DNA of 64,000 nt, taken from Roseinatronobacter monicus. GTDB lineage: Bacteria > Pseudomonadota > Alphaproteobacteria > Rhodobacterales > Rhodobacteraceae. The stretch's first letter is position 1, and every line of letters starts with the position of its first letter. This document shows, piece after piece, positions 50,167 through 59,131 of the stretch. Under the pieces are notes generated by a model that saw only the letters and a program-made list of their open reading frames with translations, was not told the DNA's origin and did not search any database. The position numbers were made by a program, and so were the translations under genes. The stretch is from the NCBI RefSeq assembly GCF_006716865.1, contig NZ_VFPT01000001.1, positions 82,001-146,000 on the forward strand, read 5' to 3'.

Positions 50167-51207
50167 ATGGATTTGTATATCGGTTTAGACGTCTCTCTTG
50201 CAAGCACCGCGATTTGCGTGGTGTCCGCGCAGGGCAAGGTGGTGAAAGAAACGGCCGCGCCGAGCGAACCCGAAGATCTGGTGAGGGTCTTGCGTGGCCT
50301 GCCCGGGCGCGTCGTTGGGGTAGGGCTTGAAGCTGGGCCATTGTCGCAATGGCTGTATCAGCATTTGACCGAGGCTGGCTTTGCCACCGTTTTGATGGAA
50401 ACTCGGCAGGTGAAGGGTGCGCTGAAGGCGATGCCGATCAAAACAGACCGGCGCGACGCCGAAGGGATTGCGCGGCTCTTGCAGATGGGGTGGTTCCGAT
50501 CGGTTCATTGCAAATCCCTGTCGGCACAGGAAATGCGCGCGCTGCTGTCTTCGCGCAAGGCAATCCAGCAAGCGACCCTCTCGCTTGAGCTGTCGATCCG
50601 TGGAGTGCTGCGCAACTTCGGACTGAAGATGGGACAGGTGGCCAAGGGGCGGTTTGAACAGCGGGTGCTGGAGCTGGCCGAGGGCAATCCTATGCTGGAA
50701 GCTGCCGCGACCCCGATCCTGAGTGCGCGCCGTGCCCTGCGTCAGGAGCTGGCAGGGATGGAGAAGTTGCTGCGTGATCATGCCAAATCGGATCGCGTCT
50801 GCCGTCAGTTGATGACCATGCCAGGCGTTGGTTACCGCGTGGCTCTGACGGTCAAGGCAGCGATTGATGACCCTGAACGATTTCGATCTTCCAGAGACGT
50901 TGGTCCCTGGGTTGGCCTGACGCCACGCCGCGAGCAATCCGGTGAACGCGATATCATTGGCGAGATCTCACGGGCGGGCGATGCGGGGCTGCGCACGGCG
51001 CTTTATCAAGCGGCAACGGTGATGTTGCATAGCGGGCGCCCCAATTGGCTGAGTGCCTGGGCTTGGAATGTCGCCAAACGGCGCGGAAAGAAGCGCGCGA
51101 CAGTTGCGCTGGCGCGTCGGATCGGGGTGGTTCTGCACCGCATGTGGCGAGACAACGCTGAATTTCGCTACACCCGCTCTGATGCTGTGGCGGCCACCAC
51201 AGCATAG
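50167..51207 (+). CDS. IS110-B transposase, copy 6
   Basis: Identical to the copy at 39382-40422; element 50019-51725. Confidence 0.92.
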   Translation: MDLYIGLDVSLASTAICVVSAQGKVVKETAAPSEPEDLVRVLRGLPGRVVGVGLEAGPLSQWLYQHLTEAGFATVLMETRQVKGALKAMPIKTDRRDAEGIARLLQMGWFRSVHCKSLSAQEMRALLSSRKAIQQATLSLELSIRGVLRNFGLKMGQVAKGRFEQRVLELAEGNPMLEAAATPILSARRALRQELAGMEKLLRDHAKSDRVCRQLMTMPGVGYRVALTVKAAIDDPERFRSSRDVGPWVGLTPRREQSGERDIIGEISRAGDAGLRTALYQAATVMLHSGRPNWLSAWAWNVAKRRGKKRATVALARRIGVVLHRMWRDNAEFRYTRSDAVAATTA

Positions 51208-51723
51208 GCTGTGAAAAACCGCACCCCCATTCACATCAGAGTTCTGAAGCAAAAGGAGAGATAGGCCGCGCCTGACGGCGATGGCTCACCGAGGTCCCCA
51301 AGCCGGGACGCGGTTCCCGATGATGCCGACTGTGGGCTAGTCACCAGATAACCATCTGAGTGCGCCATTGAGATAGGCACGCGGGAACCGTTCTTGGACT
51401 GGGTATAATGTGGCAGCCACAGCGCTGACTACGGATGGAAGCACATTCCGGTGCGGGATATTTCGGTGATGCTGATGCGCGCAAAACACGGCCAAACACA
51501 CAGCTTCTTCAAACTACAGGGGCGCCGCGGCTCCTATCCCCGGGGCGTTCACCGCTGCGATAGATGGATGTCTTCGCGCTGAACGCCCCTCGCCGTGGTT
51601 CTCCTGCAATGATCCCGATCCGCAGGATCGGCCAATCGATGACACCCTCGCAGCCAACAGCTCAGCCGGGGGCGAGACTTTTTGTGAAAATATCTCTTGA
51701 TAACACCCGCCCCAATATGGAAG

Positions 51724-52175
51724 CCCGATTGGCAGGCAGGCAAAGGTCCGCGTCAGGATCTGGAGGGTTTCGCGGCGCGCTGCTTCGGACTGCACGGCGG
51801 CGTCTATGGGGGTGGCGAAATGTATGACATATGCGCCTTCCTCCAACTGGTTATGCGAGAACCAATGCGTCTGGCCCTGCTTTTTGAATGCGAGGCGGTT
51901 CTCTGGCAGGGTTTCGGTCTGCGCAAACAGATCGGGCAGGGGCCATGCGAGCGCATGATCTGCCTGCTCAAACCCCTGAAGCGCCTGAAGATAGGCCGTA
52001 TTTGCCCAGATGATATTGCCATGCGCATCGCTTTGCCAGACGAGTGTCGGCAGATTGCGCACCACAGCGCGCAAGGTTTTCAGTTCCTTTTGCTGGGCAT
52101 CATGGCTGAGGCGGTCAATGGCCAGCAATGCCCCCTCGTCCAGCGTGTCGGTCAGCCGCAACTGCATCAGATACC
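51724..52175 (-). pseudogene. PAS-gene segment, duplicate 6
   Basis: Identical copy of 38782-39233 between IS110-B copies 6 and 7. Confidence 0.88.
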
Positions 52176-52323
52176 GTATTGGGGCTCGGCACGAATCACG
52201 GCCGTTGTGAATTGAAATCCGAGGTTGATTGATGTGTCGTTGCCCTTGGCACGCTGGGCTGCGTGTCAACGGGGTCGTGCTGTGAAGCGCGCCCCAAGAT
52301 ATCCAATACGAAAGGGCAACGAC

Positions 52324-53364
52324 ATGGATTTGTATATCGGTTTAGACGTCTCTCTTGCAAGCACCGCGATTTGCGTGGTGTCCGCGCAGGGCAAGGTGGT
52401 GAAAGAAACGGCCGCGCCGAGCGAACCCGAAGATCTGGTGAGGGTCTTGCGTGGCCTGCCCGGGCGCGTCGTTGGGGTAGGGCTTGAAGCTGGGCCATTG
52501 TCGCAATGGCTGTATCAGCATTTGACCGAGGCTGGCTTTGCCACCGTTTTGATGGAAACTCGGCAGGTGAAGGGTGCGCTGAAGGCGATGCCGATCAAAA
52601 CAGACCGGCGCGACGCCGAAGGGATTGCGCGGCTCTTGCAGATGGGGTGGTTCCGATCGGTTCATTGCAAATCCCTGTCGGCACAGGAAATGCGCGCGCT
52701 GCTGTCTTCGCGCAAGGCAATCCAGCAAGCGACCCTCTCGCTTGAGCTGTCGATCCGTGGAGTGCTGCGCAACTTCGGACTGAAGATGGGACAGGTGGCC
52801 AAGGGGCGGTTTGAACAGCGGGTGCTGGAGCTGGCCGAGGGCAATCCTATGCTGGAAGCTGCCGCGACCCCGATCCTGAGTGCGCGCCGTGCCCTGCGTC
52901 AGGAGCTGGCAGGGATGGAGAAGTTGCTGCGTGATCATGCCAAATCGGATCGCGTCTGCCGTCAGTTGATGACCATGCCAGGCGTTGGTTACCGCGTGGC
53001 TCTGACGGTCAAGGCAGCGATTGATGACCCTGAACGATTTCGATCTTCCAGAGACGTTGGTCCCTGGGTTGGCCTGACGCCACGCCGCGAGCAATCCGGT
53101 GAACGCGATATCATTGGCGAGATCTCACGGGCGGGCGATGCGGGGCTGCGCACGGCGCTTTATCAAGCGGCAACGGTGATGTTGCATAGCGGGCGCCCCA
53201 ATTGGCTGAGTGCCTGGGCTTGGAATGTCGCCAAACGGCGCGGAAAGAAGCGCGCGACAGTTGCGCTGGCGCGTCGGATCGGGGTGGTTCTGCACCGCAT
53301 GTGGCGAGACAACGCTGAATTTCGCTACACCCGCTCTGATGCTGTGGCGGCCACCACAGCATAG
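52324..53364 (+). CDS. IS110-B transposase, copy 7
   Basis: Identical to the copy at 39382-40422; element 52176-53882, with its last 70 bases duplicated (to 53952). This is the only copy whose right end still borders the original target sequence CTTTGTG. Confidence 0.92.
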   Translation: MDLYIGLDVSLASTAICVVSAQGKVVKETAAPSEPEDLVRVLRGLPGRVVGVGLEAGPLSQWLYQHLTEAGFATVLMETRQVKGALKAMPIKTDRRDAEGIARLLQMGWFRSVHCKSLSAQEMRALLSSRKAIQQATLSLELSIRGVLRNFGLKMGQVAKGRFEQRVLELAEGNPMLEAAATPILSARRALRQELAGMEKLLRDHAKSDRVCRQLMTMPGVGYRVALTVKAAIDDPERFRSSRDVGPWVGLTPRREQSGERDIIGEISRAGDAGLRTALYQAATVMLHSGRPNWLSAWAWNVAKRRGKKRATVALARRIGVVLHRMWRDNAEFRYTRSDAVAATTA

Positions 53365-53812
53365 GCTGTGAAAAACCGCACCCCCATTCACATCAGAGTT
53401 CTGAAGCAAAAGGAGAGATAGGCCGCGCCTGACGGCGATGGCTCACCGAGGTCCCCAAGCCGGGACGCGGTTCCCGATGATGCCGACTGTGGGCTAGTCA
53501 CCAGATAACCATCTGAGTGCGCCATTGAGATAGGCACGCGGGAACCGTTCTTGGACTGGGTATAATGTGGCAGCCACAGCGCTGACTACGGATGGAAGCA
53601 CATTCCGGTGCGGGATATTTCGGTGATGCTGATGCGCGCAAAACACGGCCAAACACACAGCTTCTTCAAACTACAGGGGCGCCGCGGCTCCTATCCCCGG
53701 GGCGTTCACCGCTGCGATAGATGGATGTCTTCGCGCTGAACGCCCCTCGCCGTGGTTCTCCTGCAATGATCCCGATCCGCAGGATCGGCCAATCGATGAC
53801 ACCCTCGCAGCC

Positions 53813-53952
53813 AACAGCTCAGCCGGGGGCGAGACTTTTTGTGAAAATATCTCTTGATAACACCCGCCCCAATATGGAAGCCAACAGCTCAGCCGGGGGC
53901 GAGACTTTTTGTGAAAATATCTCTTGATAACACCCGCCCCAATATGGAAGCC
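53813..53952 (+). repeat. 70-bp tandem duplication of the IS110-B right end
   Basis: 53813-53882 is repeated exactly as 53883-53952. The junction reads GGAAGCC|AACAGCTC, where the native internal context is GCAGCC|AACAGCTC. Present only in copy 7. Confidence 0.92.
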
Positions 53953-54317
53953 CTTTGTGAAACTGCGCGCCCAGAACCAACCCGTCGCCCGTATGAGAGG
54001 AAATTTCCCAAGGTCCGGATTGCGCAAGGCCTGCCAATCTGGTCTGCACATCGGGAAAGCGCTGTGCCAAATATTGCAGCAACACGGCATAATCGCTGTG
54101 CGCATTCTTGGCCTTGTCGGGCGCGGTGAGGGATTTCAGCAAGGCGCGGGCAGGGTCGGAGCAATCAATCAGATCGTGATCACGAAAGATAAACACCACA
54201 TCCTGATCCGTAGGGCCAAAACCCATATCCGGCATGCGCCGTGGACGCGATAGCCCTGCAAAGATTGCCAGCGACCCCAGCTGTTGAGCGACAACCACCT
54301 TGGCCGGTAGCGACAAC

Positions 54318-54387
54318 CATCTTGGCCGGTGGCGCTGATCGGAGGGCGGGCTTGCCCGCCTGGAGGTCAGCGCCACCGGCCAAGATG
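54318..54387. repeat. 21-bp inverted repeat upstream of istA (IS21-C)
   Basis: 54318-54338 (CATCTTGGCCGGTGGCGCTGA minus none) pairs perfectly with 54367-54387, and an inner GGCGGGC / GCCCGCC stem (54345-54351, 54354-54360) caps it. The outer arm includes the element's own terminal-repeat motif CATCTTGGCCGG, so the right arm is an inverted copy of a transposase-binding site. Forms a very strong hairpin in the istA leader. Confidence 0.85.
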
Positions 54388-54458
54388 ATTTTGGGTTAGG
54401 TGCTGGTCGCTGCGGGTTGATAAGCCGGAAGCCTCTACGTTCCAACGGAGGACCCCGG

Positions 54459-56780
54459 TTGGCCTATCAATCCATCACCGACCAGCAATTGAGATTATAC
54501 ATGACCGACCTCAAAAATCACAGCCAATGCACATCAGCCGCCCGTGCCGGGTTCAGCGAAAGAACCGCTCGGCGATTTGATGCAGATCCAACGCCCCCTT
54601 CACAGCGCAAGATTGTTCACGGGCGTACAGTATCCGATCCTCTTGAAGGGTATTGGGAGAATGACATCCTTCCTGTTCTGGAGAACGACAATGCCCTGCA
54701 GGCCGTGACGTTGTTGCGTCACCTCCAGGGTCTACATCCTTTGGCTTTTCCAGATGATCGCATCCGCCGAACCCTGGAGCGAAGGGTCCGGCAGTGGCGC
54801 GCGCTTAAAGGCCCGGAGCGCGACATCATTTTTCGCCAGACACCAGAGCCAGGCTATATGGCACAGTCCGACTTCACCCATGCAGCCGAGCTGGAAGTGA
54901 CCATTGCAGGCGCACCATTCCCGCACCTGCTTTATCATTTCGCAATGGTCTATAGCCGCTGGGAACATGTTGGTGTTGTCTTGGGCGGGGAGAGTTTTAC
55001 GGCCTTGGCCGAGAACCTCCAGCAGGCGTTGTGGGCCTTGGGGGGTGTTCCACAAAACCATCGTACGGATAGTCTTTCAGCCGCATTTCGAAATCTGACG
55101 CGTGACGAGTGTGAGGATATTACCAAGCGCTATGAAGCGTTCGTCGGTCATTATGGTATGGATGCCAGTCGCAACAACCGTGGTGAAGCCCATGAGAATG
55201 GCGCCGTGGAATCGCAGAACCGTCACTTGAAGAAGGCCATCGCACAGGCACTGATCCTGCGCGGCAGCCGTGATTTTGCATCTGTGGCCGAGTATCGTCG
55301 TTTCATTGATATGCTGGTGGCGCGGCGCAATCGACAGCGTATGGAAGCGGTTGAGGTAGAACAGCTGCATCTTAAACCTTTGCCGCCGCGGCGCACCACA
55401 GACTATACGGAAGTTATCGTGCCGGTCACAAGAATGGGCGGCTTCAGGGTCAAAAGCATCTTTTACAGCGCGCCGTCACAGCTCATCGGGCAGCGTTTGC
55501 GCATCCATCTATATGATGACCGCCTCGACGCATTCTTGGGCAGCACCCTTGTCGCAACGCATCCCCGTGGCCGAGGCCGTAACGATGGCCATCGTGTCCA
55601 TGTCATCAATTACCACCACGTTATCCATGCCTTGAAGCGCAAACCACAGGCTCTTTGGAGCTCGATCTACCGCGATAGCCTCTTCCCCCGCACCGAATAC
55701 GCGCAGGCCTGGGAAGTGCTACAGCACAGCCTGCCGCGACGCGACGCCTGCCGCCGCATGGTCGCTCTGCTCTTTATTGCCCACGATCAAGCCTGCGAAG
55801 CGGAATTGGCACGTCTTCTTGCTGACGATCTCGGCTCTGGTTTGATACCGGACCCAAAGACGCTCGCGACACAGCTCACCCCTAAACACGCTGCCAAAGG
55901 ATGTTGTGGTTTCTCATCCGTCGCTGGACAGCTTCGATGCGCTGCTGGAGGTACGCGCATGACCTCCCGGGAGATCGACATCCACACGCTGCCCAGCATG
56001 CTGAGCGCCCTGCGCTTACCCAGCTTCCACAAGCTATGGCAGGAAATCGCCACACGAGCCGATACCGAAGGCTGGCCGGCTGCGCGCTTCCTGGCCGTGC
56101 TGGCCGAATACGAACTCGCCGAGCGGGACATGCGCCGCATGCGCCGTCATCTGAATGAATCCCAGCTCCCAGCTGGAAAGACTTTGGCAACCTTCGATTT
56201 CAAAGCTCTGCCTACCTTACCACGCGCCCGGGTCGAAGCTCTGGCTGCGGGAGATTGGTTGGACGGCGGCGCAAACCTGATCGCCATTGGCAACTCCGGC
56301 ACGGGCAAGACCCACATTCTCTGTGCCATTGGCCATGCCCTGATCGAAGCAGGCCATAGGGTCTTCTATACCCGGACCAGCGATCTTGTCCAAAGACTGC
56401 AAGCCGCACGTCGGGATCTGGTGCTCGAAGCAGCTTTGGCCAAGCTCGACAAATTTGACCTGATCATCCTTGATGACATTACCTATGCCCACAAGGATCA
56501 GGCCGAAACCGGGGTGCTCTTCGAACTGATTGCCCGGCGATACGAATATCGCAGCATCGCCATCGCGGCCAATCAGCCGTTCAGTGGATGGGATCAAATC
56601 TTTCCCGACAAAGCCATGACCGTCGCGGCCATCGACCGACTTGTCCACCATGCCAGCATTCTTGAGATGAATGCGCAAAGCTTTCGCCAAAGAAGCGCTG
56701 CGGCCAACATGAAAATGCAAAACGAAGCCTCAGCGACAACCAAAAACGACAACCAAGAAGAAGGAAAAAACCTGACCTAA
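54459..56780 (+). CDS. IS21-C IstA-IstB fused frame (transposase + helper ATPase)
   Basis: TTG 54459 (LAYQSITDQQLRLYM) has GGAGG 8 bases upstream; ATG 54501 is an alternative. The first ~490 residues are IstA: QSDFTHAAELEV (D), GGVPQNHRTDSLSAAF (D), NNRGEAHENGAVESQNRHLKKAI (E). The normal IstA end is visible in another frame (DVVVSHPSLDSFDALLEVRA, stop 55960-55962), overlapping the IstB start ATG 55959 as ATGA. A one-base frameshift around 55885-55905 instead carries IstA into the IstB frame through about 20 out-of-frame residues. IstB part: Walker A GNSGTGKT, Walker B LIILDDITYA, SIAIAANQPF. So the two subunits are encoded as one polypeptide, unless IstB also initiates at 55959. Confidence 0.8.
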   Translation: MAYQSITDQQLRLYMTDLKNHSQCTSAARAGFSERTARRFDADPTPPSQRKIVHGRTVSDPLEGYWENDILPVLENDNALQAVTLLRHLQGLHPLAFPDDRIRRTLERRVRQWRALKGPERDIIFRQTPEPGYMAQSDFTHAAELEVTIAGAPFPHLLYHFAMVYSRWEHVGVVLGGESFTALAENLQQALWALGGVPQNHRTDSLSAAFRNLTRDECEDITKRYEAFVGHYGMDASRNNRGEAHENGAVESQNRHLKKAIAQALILRGSRDFASVAEYRRFIDMLVARRNRQRMEAVEVEQLHLKPLPPRRTTDYTEVIVPVTRMGGFRVKSIFYSAPSQLIGQRLRIHLYDDRLDAFLGSTLVATHPRGRGRNDGHRVHVINYHHVIHALKRKPQALWSSIYRDSLFPRTEYAQAWEVLQHSLPRRDACRRMVALLFIAHDQACEAELARLLADDLGSGLIPDPKTLATQLTPKHAAKGCCGFSSVAGQLRCAAGGTRMTSREIDIHTLPSMLSALRLPSFHKLWQEIATRADTEGWPAARFLAVLAEYELAERDMRRMRRHLNESQLPAGKTLATFDFKALPTLPRARVEALAAGDWLDGGANLIAIGNSGTGKTHILCAIGHALIEAGHRVFYTRTSDLVQRLQAARRDLVLEAALAKLDKFDLIILDDITYAHKDQAETGVLFELIARRYEYRSIAIAANQPFSGWDQIFPDKAMTVAAIDRLVHHASILEMNAQSFRQRSAAANMKMQNEASATTKNDNQEEGKNLT

Positions 56781-56925
56781 AGACAGTAAAAAACACAACC
56801 CCGGCGGCCGCTATAACCGGCCAAGGTGGTTGTCGGCACCGGACAAGGTGGTTGACGCGCTACACCAGCACAACCAGCGTCGCCGTCAAGGTGATGATGA
56901 TACCCAATATTGCGGCCTGCGTCAT

Positions 56926-57034
56926 TCTTGACCCCCTGGCTGGACCTGATACGGCCAGTTCAGGATAGGGAATATTCCTTAAGCTTCGGTTAAGGGCACC
57001 GTCATTCCACAAGGGAATTGCCGAAATTCCGCGC
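56926..57034 (-). other. Gap between exonuclease and PAS genes with a small hairpin
   Basis: 109 bases. CCTTAA (56977-56982) pairs with TTAAGG (56990-56995) around GCTTCGG, and GGAATATTCC (56969-56978) is a palindrome. Possible weak terminator or processing site between the two - strand genes. Confidence 0.35.
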
Positions 57035-59131
57035 TCATTGCGCGGAATTCATGTCTTTCAGCAGGCGTCCGTGGCGGCGCACTTCGGTCAGGACATCGCC
57101 GAATGTGTGCAGCCCGCGTGATTTCAGCATGGGGATCAGTTTCAGGAACGCATCCGCCGTGGCGACAGTGTCGCCGATCGCCGTGTGGCGCGCTTCTTCG
57201 GGGATGGTAATGCCCAGCCGCGCGGTCAGCGCATCCAGAGAGTGCTGTTCCAGCTGGCCATAGACCACCGCAGACAGCAGCACAGTATCCAGCACCGGAT
57301 GATCGAAACTTGCGCCGATATCCGTTTCATGGCGGCGCAGAAATTCCATGTCGAAGGGCGCATTATGGGCAATCAGAACCGCGCCGCGGGCGAAATCATG
57401 AAAGCGCTTGCCAGCCTCGGCCATTGTGGGCGCGCCCTTGACCATGTCTTCGGTAATGCCGTGCACCTCGGTCGAGCTTTGTGGGATCGTGCGCTTCGGG
57501 TCGACCAGCGTGTCGAACACTTCGCGCCGCACGCGCCTGCCATTGACCAGCCGCACAGCCGCAATCTGCACGATCTCATCGCTGGAGGGGGTCAGGCCCG
57601 TGGTTTCGGTGTCGAACACCACATAGGTCAGATCTTCGAGCCGGCTTTCCAGCACTTCGGCGTTGCGTTCCTTGGACAGCAGGTCGAAATCATAGACCAC
57701 TTCGCGGTCAATCGGGGCGGGTCTGCGGGTTGCGCGGCGGGCATTGGGGATGGGGATGCGCACGGCGGACCAGCCATCCGCGCGGGTTTCGGTCCACGCT
57801 TCAGTCGCATGGGCATTGAGTACGGCGCGCGGGGTCAGGTCGGGCAGGTCGGCATCCAGCGGCTCTGACAGCCATGCGTCCAACTCTCCGACGGGCAGCG
57901 CATCGCCGCGCCACATCATGTCGATAACTGCGCCCGGCCCGTCTTCTTCGGCCAGTGACAGGCGGAAAGTGCGGCCATGGCCGGTTTTGGACAGTTTCTC
58001 GCCCAGCCAGCGGAAGAACAGCGCCAACTCGAACCCGTCACAGGTCAGCATCAGGTCAGGCCCTACGGTTTCAATCTCCAGCCCCAGCACGCTGAATTGT
58101 GCGCTGACACCGTCCATCAGGTCTTGGGCGCGGGTCTGGCCCATGGGCCGCCAGTCGCTGCGCCCTTCGTCATAGCGTTTGCCCAGATCGGTAATTGCGG
58201 CGGTCAGGGTATGCACCTCTGACAACAACGCGGCCATCAGGTCTTCGGCCTGCGCCATATCGGCATCTTCCGAGATGACGCCGATCACCGTTTGCAGATT
58301 GGCGGCGGGGCGGCGGACACTGTCAAACACCTCGTCCAGCAATGCCTCGCGCGCAGCGTGGGTGGCAAGGTCTGCGGTCACGTCGCGCAGCGTCAGAACA
58401 AAGCCGGGGCGCTGGATATTGTCGGTCCGGCGCAGCACGCGCATCCGCCCTGACAGCAGGCGGCCTGTTCCGGTGGTGGCGCAGATCAGGTCGGATGCCG
58501 CATCGGGGTCGTTGAGTTTGCTCAGGCGTTCATAGGCGTGACGCACGGGCCCTTCGCGCAGATAATCCAACAGGTTGCGGTCCAGTCCGGGGGCACCGCC
58601 CGCTTCCAGGATAGTGACGGCCTGACCGTTATAGAACACCAACTGGTAATCTGCGGTGCACAGCAAAACGGCGACCGGCACATCGGCCAGCAGCTTTTCC
58701 AGCCGTGCCTTTTCGGCGGACAGGCGCGAGGTTTCGCGCGCCACCGATTCCGCCAGCGCCGAGCGTGTCTGCGCCAGTGAGCGCGTTATCTCGGACGCGG
58801 CGGGGGCCAGATCGCCCAGATATTTCGCGCGGTCTTTTTCTGTGCCGATGTCGTCATTGACATCGCTATGGGCGCGGGTGCGGATCGCATTGGCAAGGCT
58901 GTCGATTGCGCGCGCAACATGGGTATCGAACAGATACCAGATGCCCGTGACCAGAAACACGATCAAAAAACCGCCGAAGATACCGGCCTGCAACATCGGC
59001 CCTGCCAGATCCGGTATGTCGGACCGCGACAGGACAAGCCAGCCGCCTGCCATCATCGCGCTCACTGCCCCAAAGGCCAGAAGCACGAAAAACAGCAAGA
59101 TGCGTATGCGCAGGCTCAGGCGTTCAAGCAT
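57035..59131 (-). CDS. Membrane PAS/pseudokinase fused to DnaQ-type 3'-5' exonuclease
   Basis: 698 residues. Two membrane helices (~10-36 and ~45-70), a HAMP-like linker and coiled coil (~75-150), a PAS domain (LLADVPVAVLLCTADYQLVFYNGQAVTILEAGG, ~147-260), a degenerate dimerisation helix (EALLDEVFDSVRRPAANLQTVI: the phospho-accepting His is missing) and a degenerate ATPase region, then a DEDDh exonuclease (~500-670): D507 and E509 in FDTETTG, D594 in HNAPFDMEF, H649 and D654 in RHTAIGDTVATAD. All five catalytic residues are present. I start at ATG 59131, overlapping the regulator's stop by 8 bases, rather than TTG 59173. It belongs to a symporter operon resembling the CrbS/CrbR acetate-switch loci, where DnaQ-like genes also occur. 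Confidence 0.85.
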   Translation of the reverse strand: MLERLSLRIRILLFFVLLAFGAVSAMMAGGWLVLSRSDIPDLAGPMLQAGIFGGFLIVFLVTGIWYLFDTHVARAIDSLANAIRTRAHSDVNDDIGTEKDRAKYLGDLAPAASEITRSLAQTRSALAESVARETSRLSAEKARLEKLLADVPVAVLLCTADYQLVFYNGQAVTILEAGGAPGLDRNLLDYLREGPVRHAYERLSKLNDPDAASDLICATTGTGRLLSGRMRVLRRTDNIQRPGFVLTLRDVTADLATHAAREALLDEVFDSVRRPAANLQTVIGVISEDADMAQAEDLMAALLSEVHTLTAAITDLGKRYDEGRSDWRPMGQTRAQDLMDGVSAQFSVLGLEIETVGPDLMLTCDGFELALFFRWLGEKLSKTGHGRTFRLSLAEEDGPGAVIDMMWRGDALPVGELDAWLSEPLDADLPDLTPRAVLNAHATEAWTETRADGWSAVRIPIPNARRATRRPAPIDREVVYDFDLLSKERNAEVLESRLEDLTYVVFDTETTGLTPSSDEIVQIAAVRLVNGRRVRREVFDTLVDPKRTIPQSSTEVHGITEDMVKGAPTMAEAGKRFHDFARGAVLIAHNAPFDMEFLRRHETDIGASFDHPVLDTVLLSAVVYGQLEQHSLDALTARLGITIPEEARHTAIGDTVATADAFLKLIPMLKSRGLHTFGDVLTEVRRHGRLLKDMNSAQ

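Larger units (their letters stand above)
38780..53878 (+). repeat. Seven perfect tandem 2157-bp units (IS110-B plus PAS-gene segment)
   Basis: The period is exactly 2157 bases: the seven transposase starts are at 39382, 41539, 43696, 45853, 48010, 50167 and 52324, and encoded proteins are identical. Each unit consists of 452 bp of the PAS gene (native copy 38782-39233) followed by a 1707-bp IS110-B element. Every repeat-to-repeat junction reads GGAAGCC|CGATTGG, joining the right end of IS110-B to the PAS gene where the native context is GGCCAGCC|CGATTGG. The first PAS segment continues into the real gene; only the last IS copy continues into the gene's upstream part. Confidence 0.92.
54282..56864 (+). 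mobile_element. IS21-family element IS21-C
   Basis: 2583 bp, TSD CCAGC at 54277-54281 and 56865-56869. Ends TGTTGAGCGACAACCACCTT and (reversed) TGTAGCGCGTCAACCACCTT, each followed by a second CGACAACCA(T/C)CTTGGCCGG repeat. Inserted in codon 21 of the PAS gene. Confidence 0.9.
37912..56925 (-). pseudogene. Membrane-anchored PAS-domain sensor, split by an IS110 array and IS21-C
   Basis: Three coding pieces on the - strand: 56925-56865, 54276-53953 and 39233-37912. Joined, they total 1707 bases, an exact 569-codon frame. The reconstructed protein starts MTQAAILGIIITLTATLVVL (preceded by GGGGGTC), a single N-terminal membrane helix, then a degenerate PAS-like region (FGPTDQDVVFIFRDHDLIDCS), a PAS domain (LRAVVRNLPTLVWQSDAHGNIIWANTAYLQAL), a second PAS (ACLPIGLALFDVERRLQVFNPA, EEWCLDDGRTYLVNGRPQ) and a third (LDHLQQGIVVFGLGGQALLANAQYV). 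No histidine-kinase ATPase domain is seen before the stop, so it may signal by protein contact. It is the last gene of the - strand operon with the response regulator and PAS-exonuclease. The largest surviving frame (37912-39327) begins in IS sequence. Confidence 0.85.

Noticed and set aside
38780..53878. CRISPR-like or phage-like periodic array
   Set aside because: The period is 2157 bp with transposase genes in each unit and no short repeats or spacers.
53671..54445. 144- and 208-residue - strand frames
   Set aside because: Chimeras of IS21-C end, PAS-gene exon 2 and the IS110-B right end.
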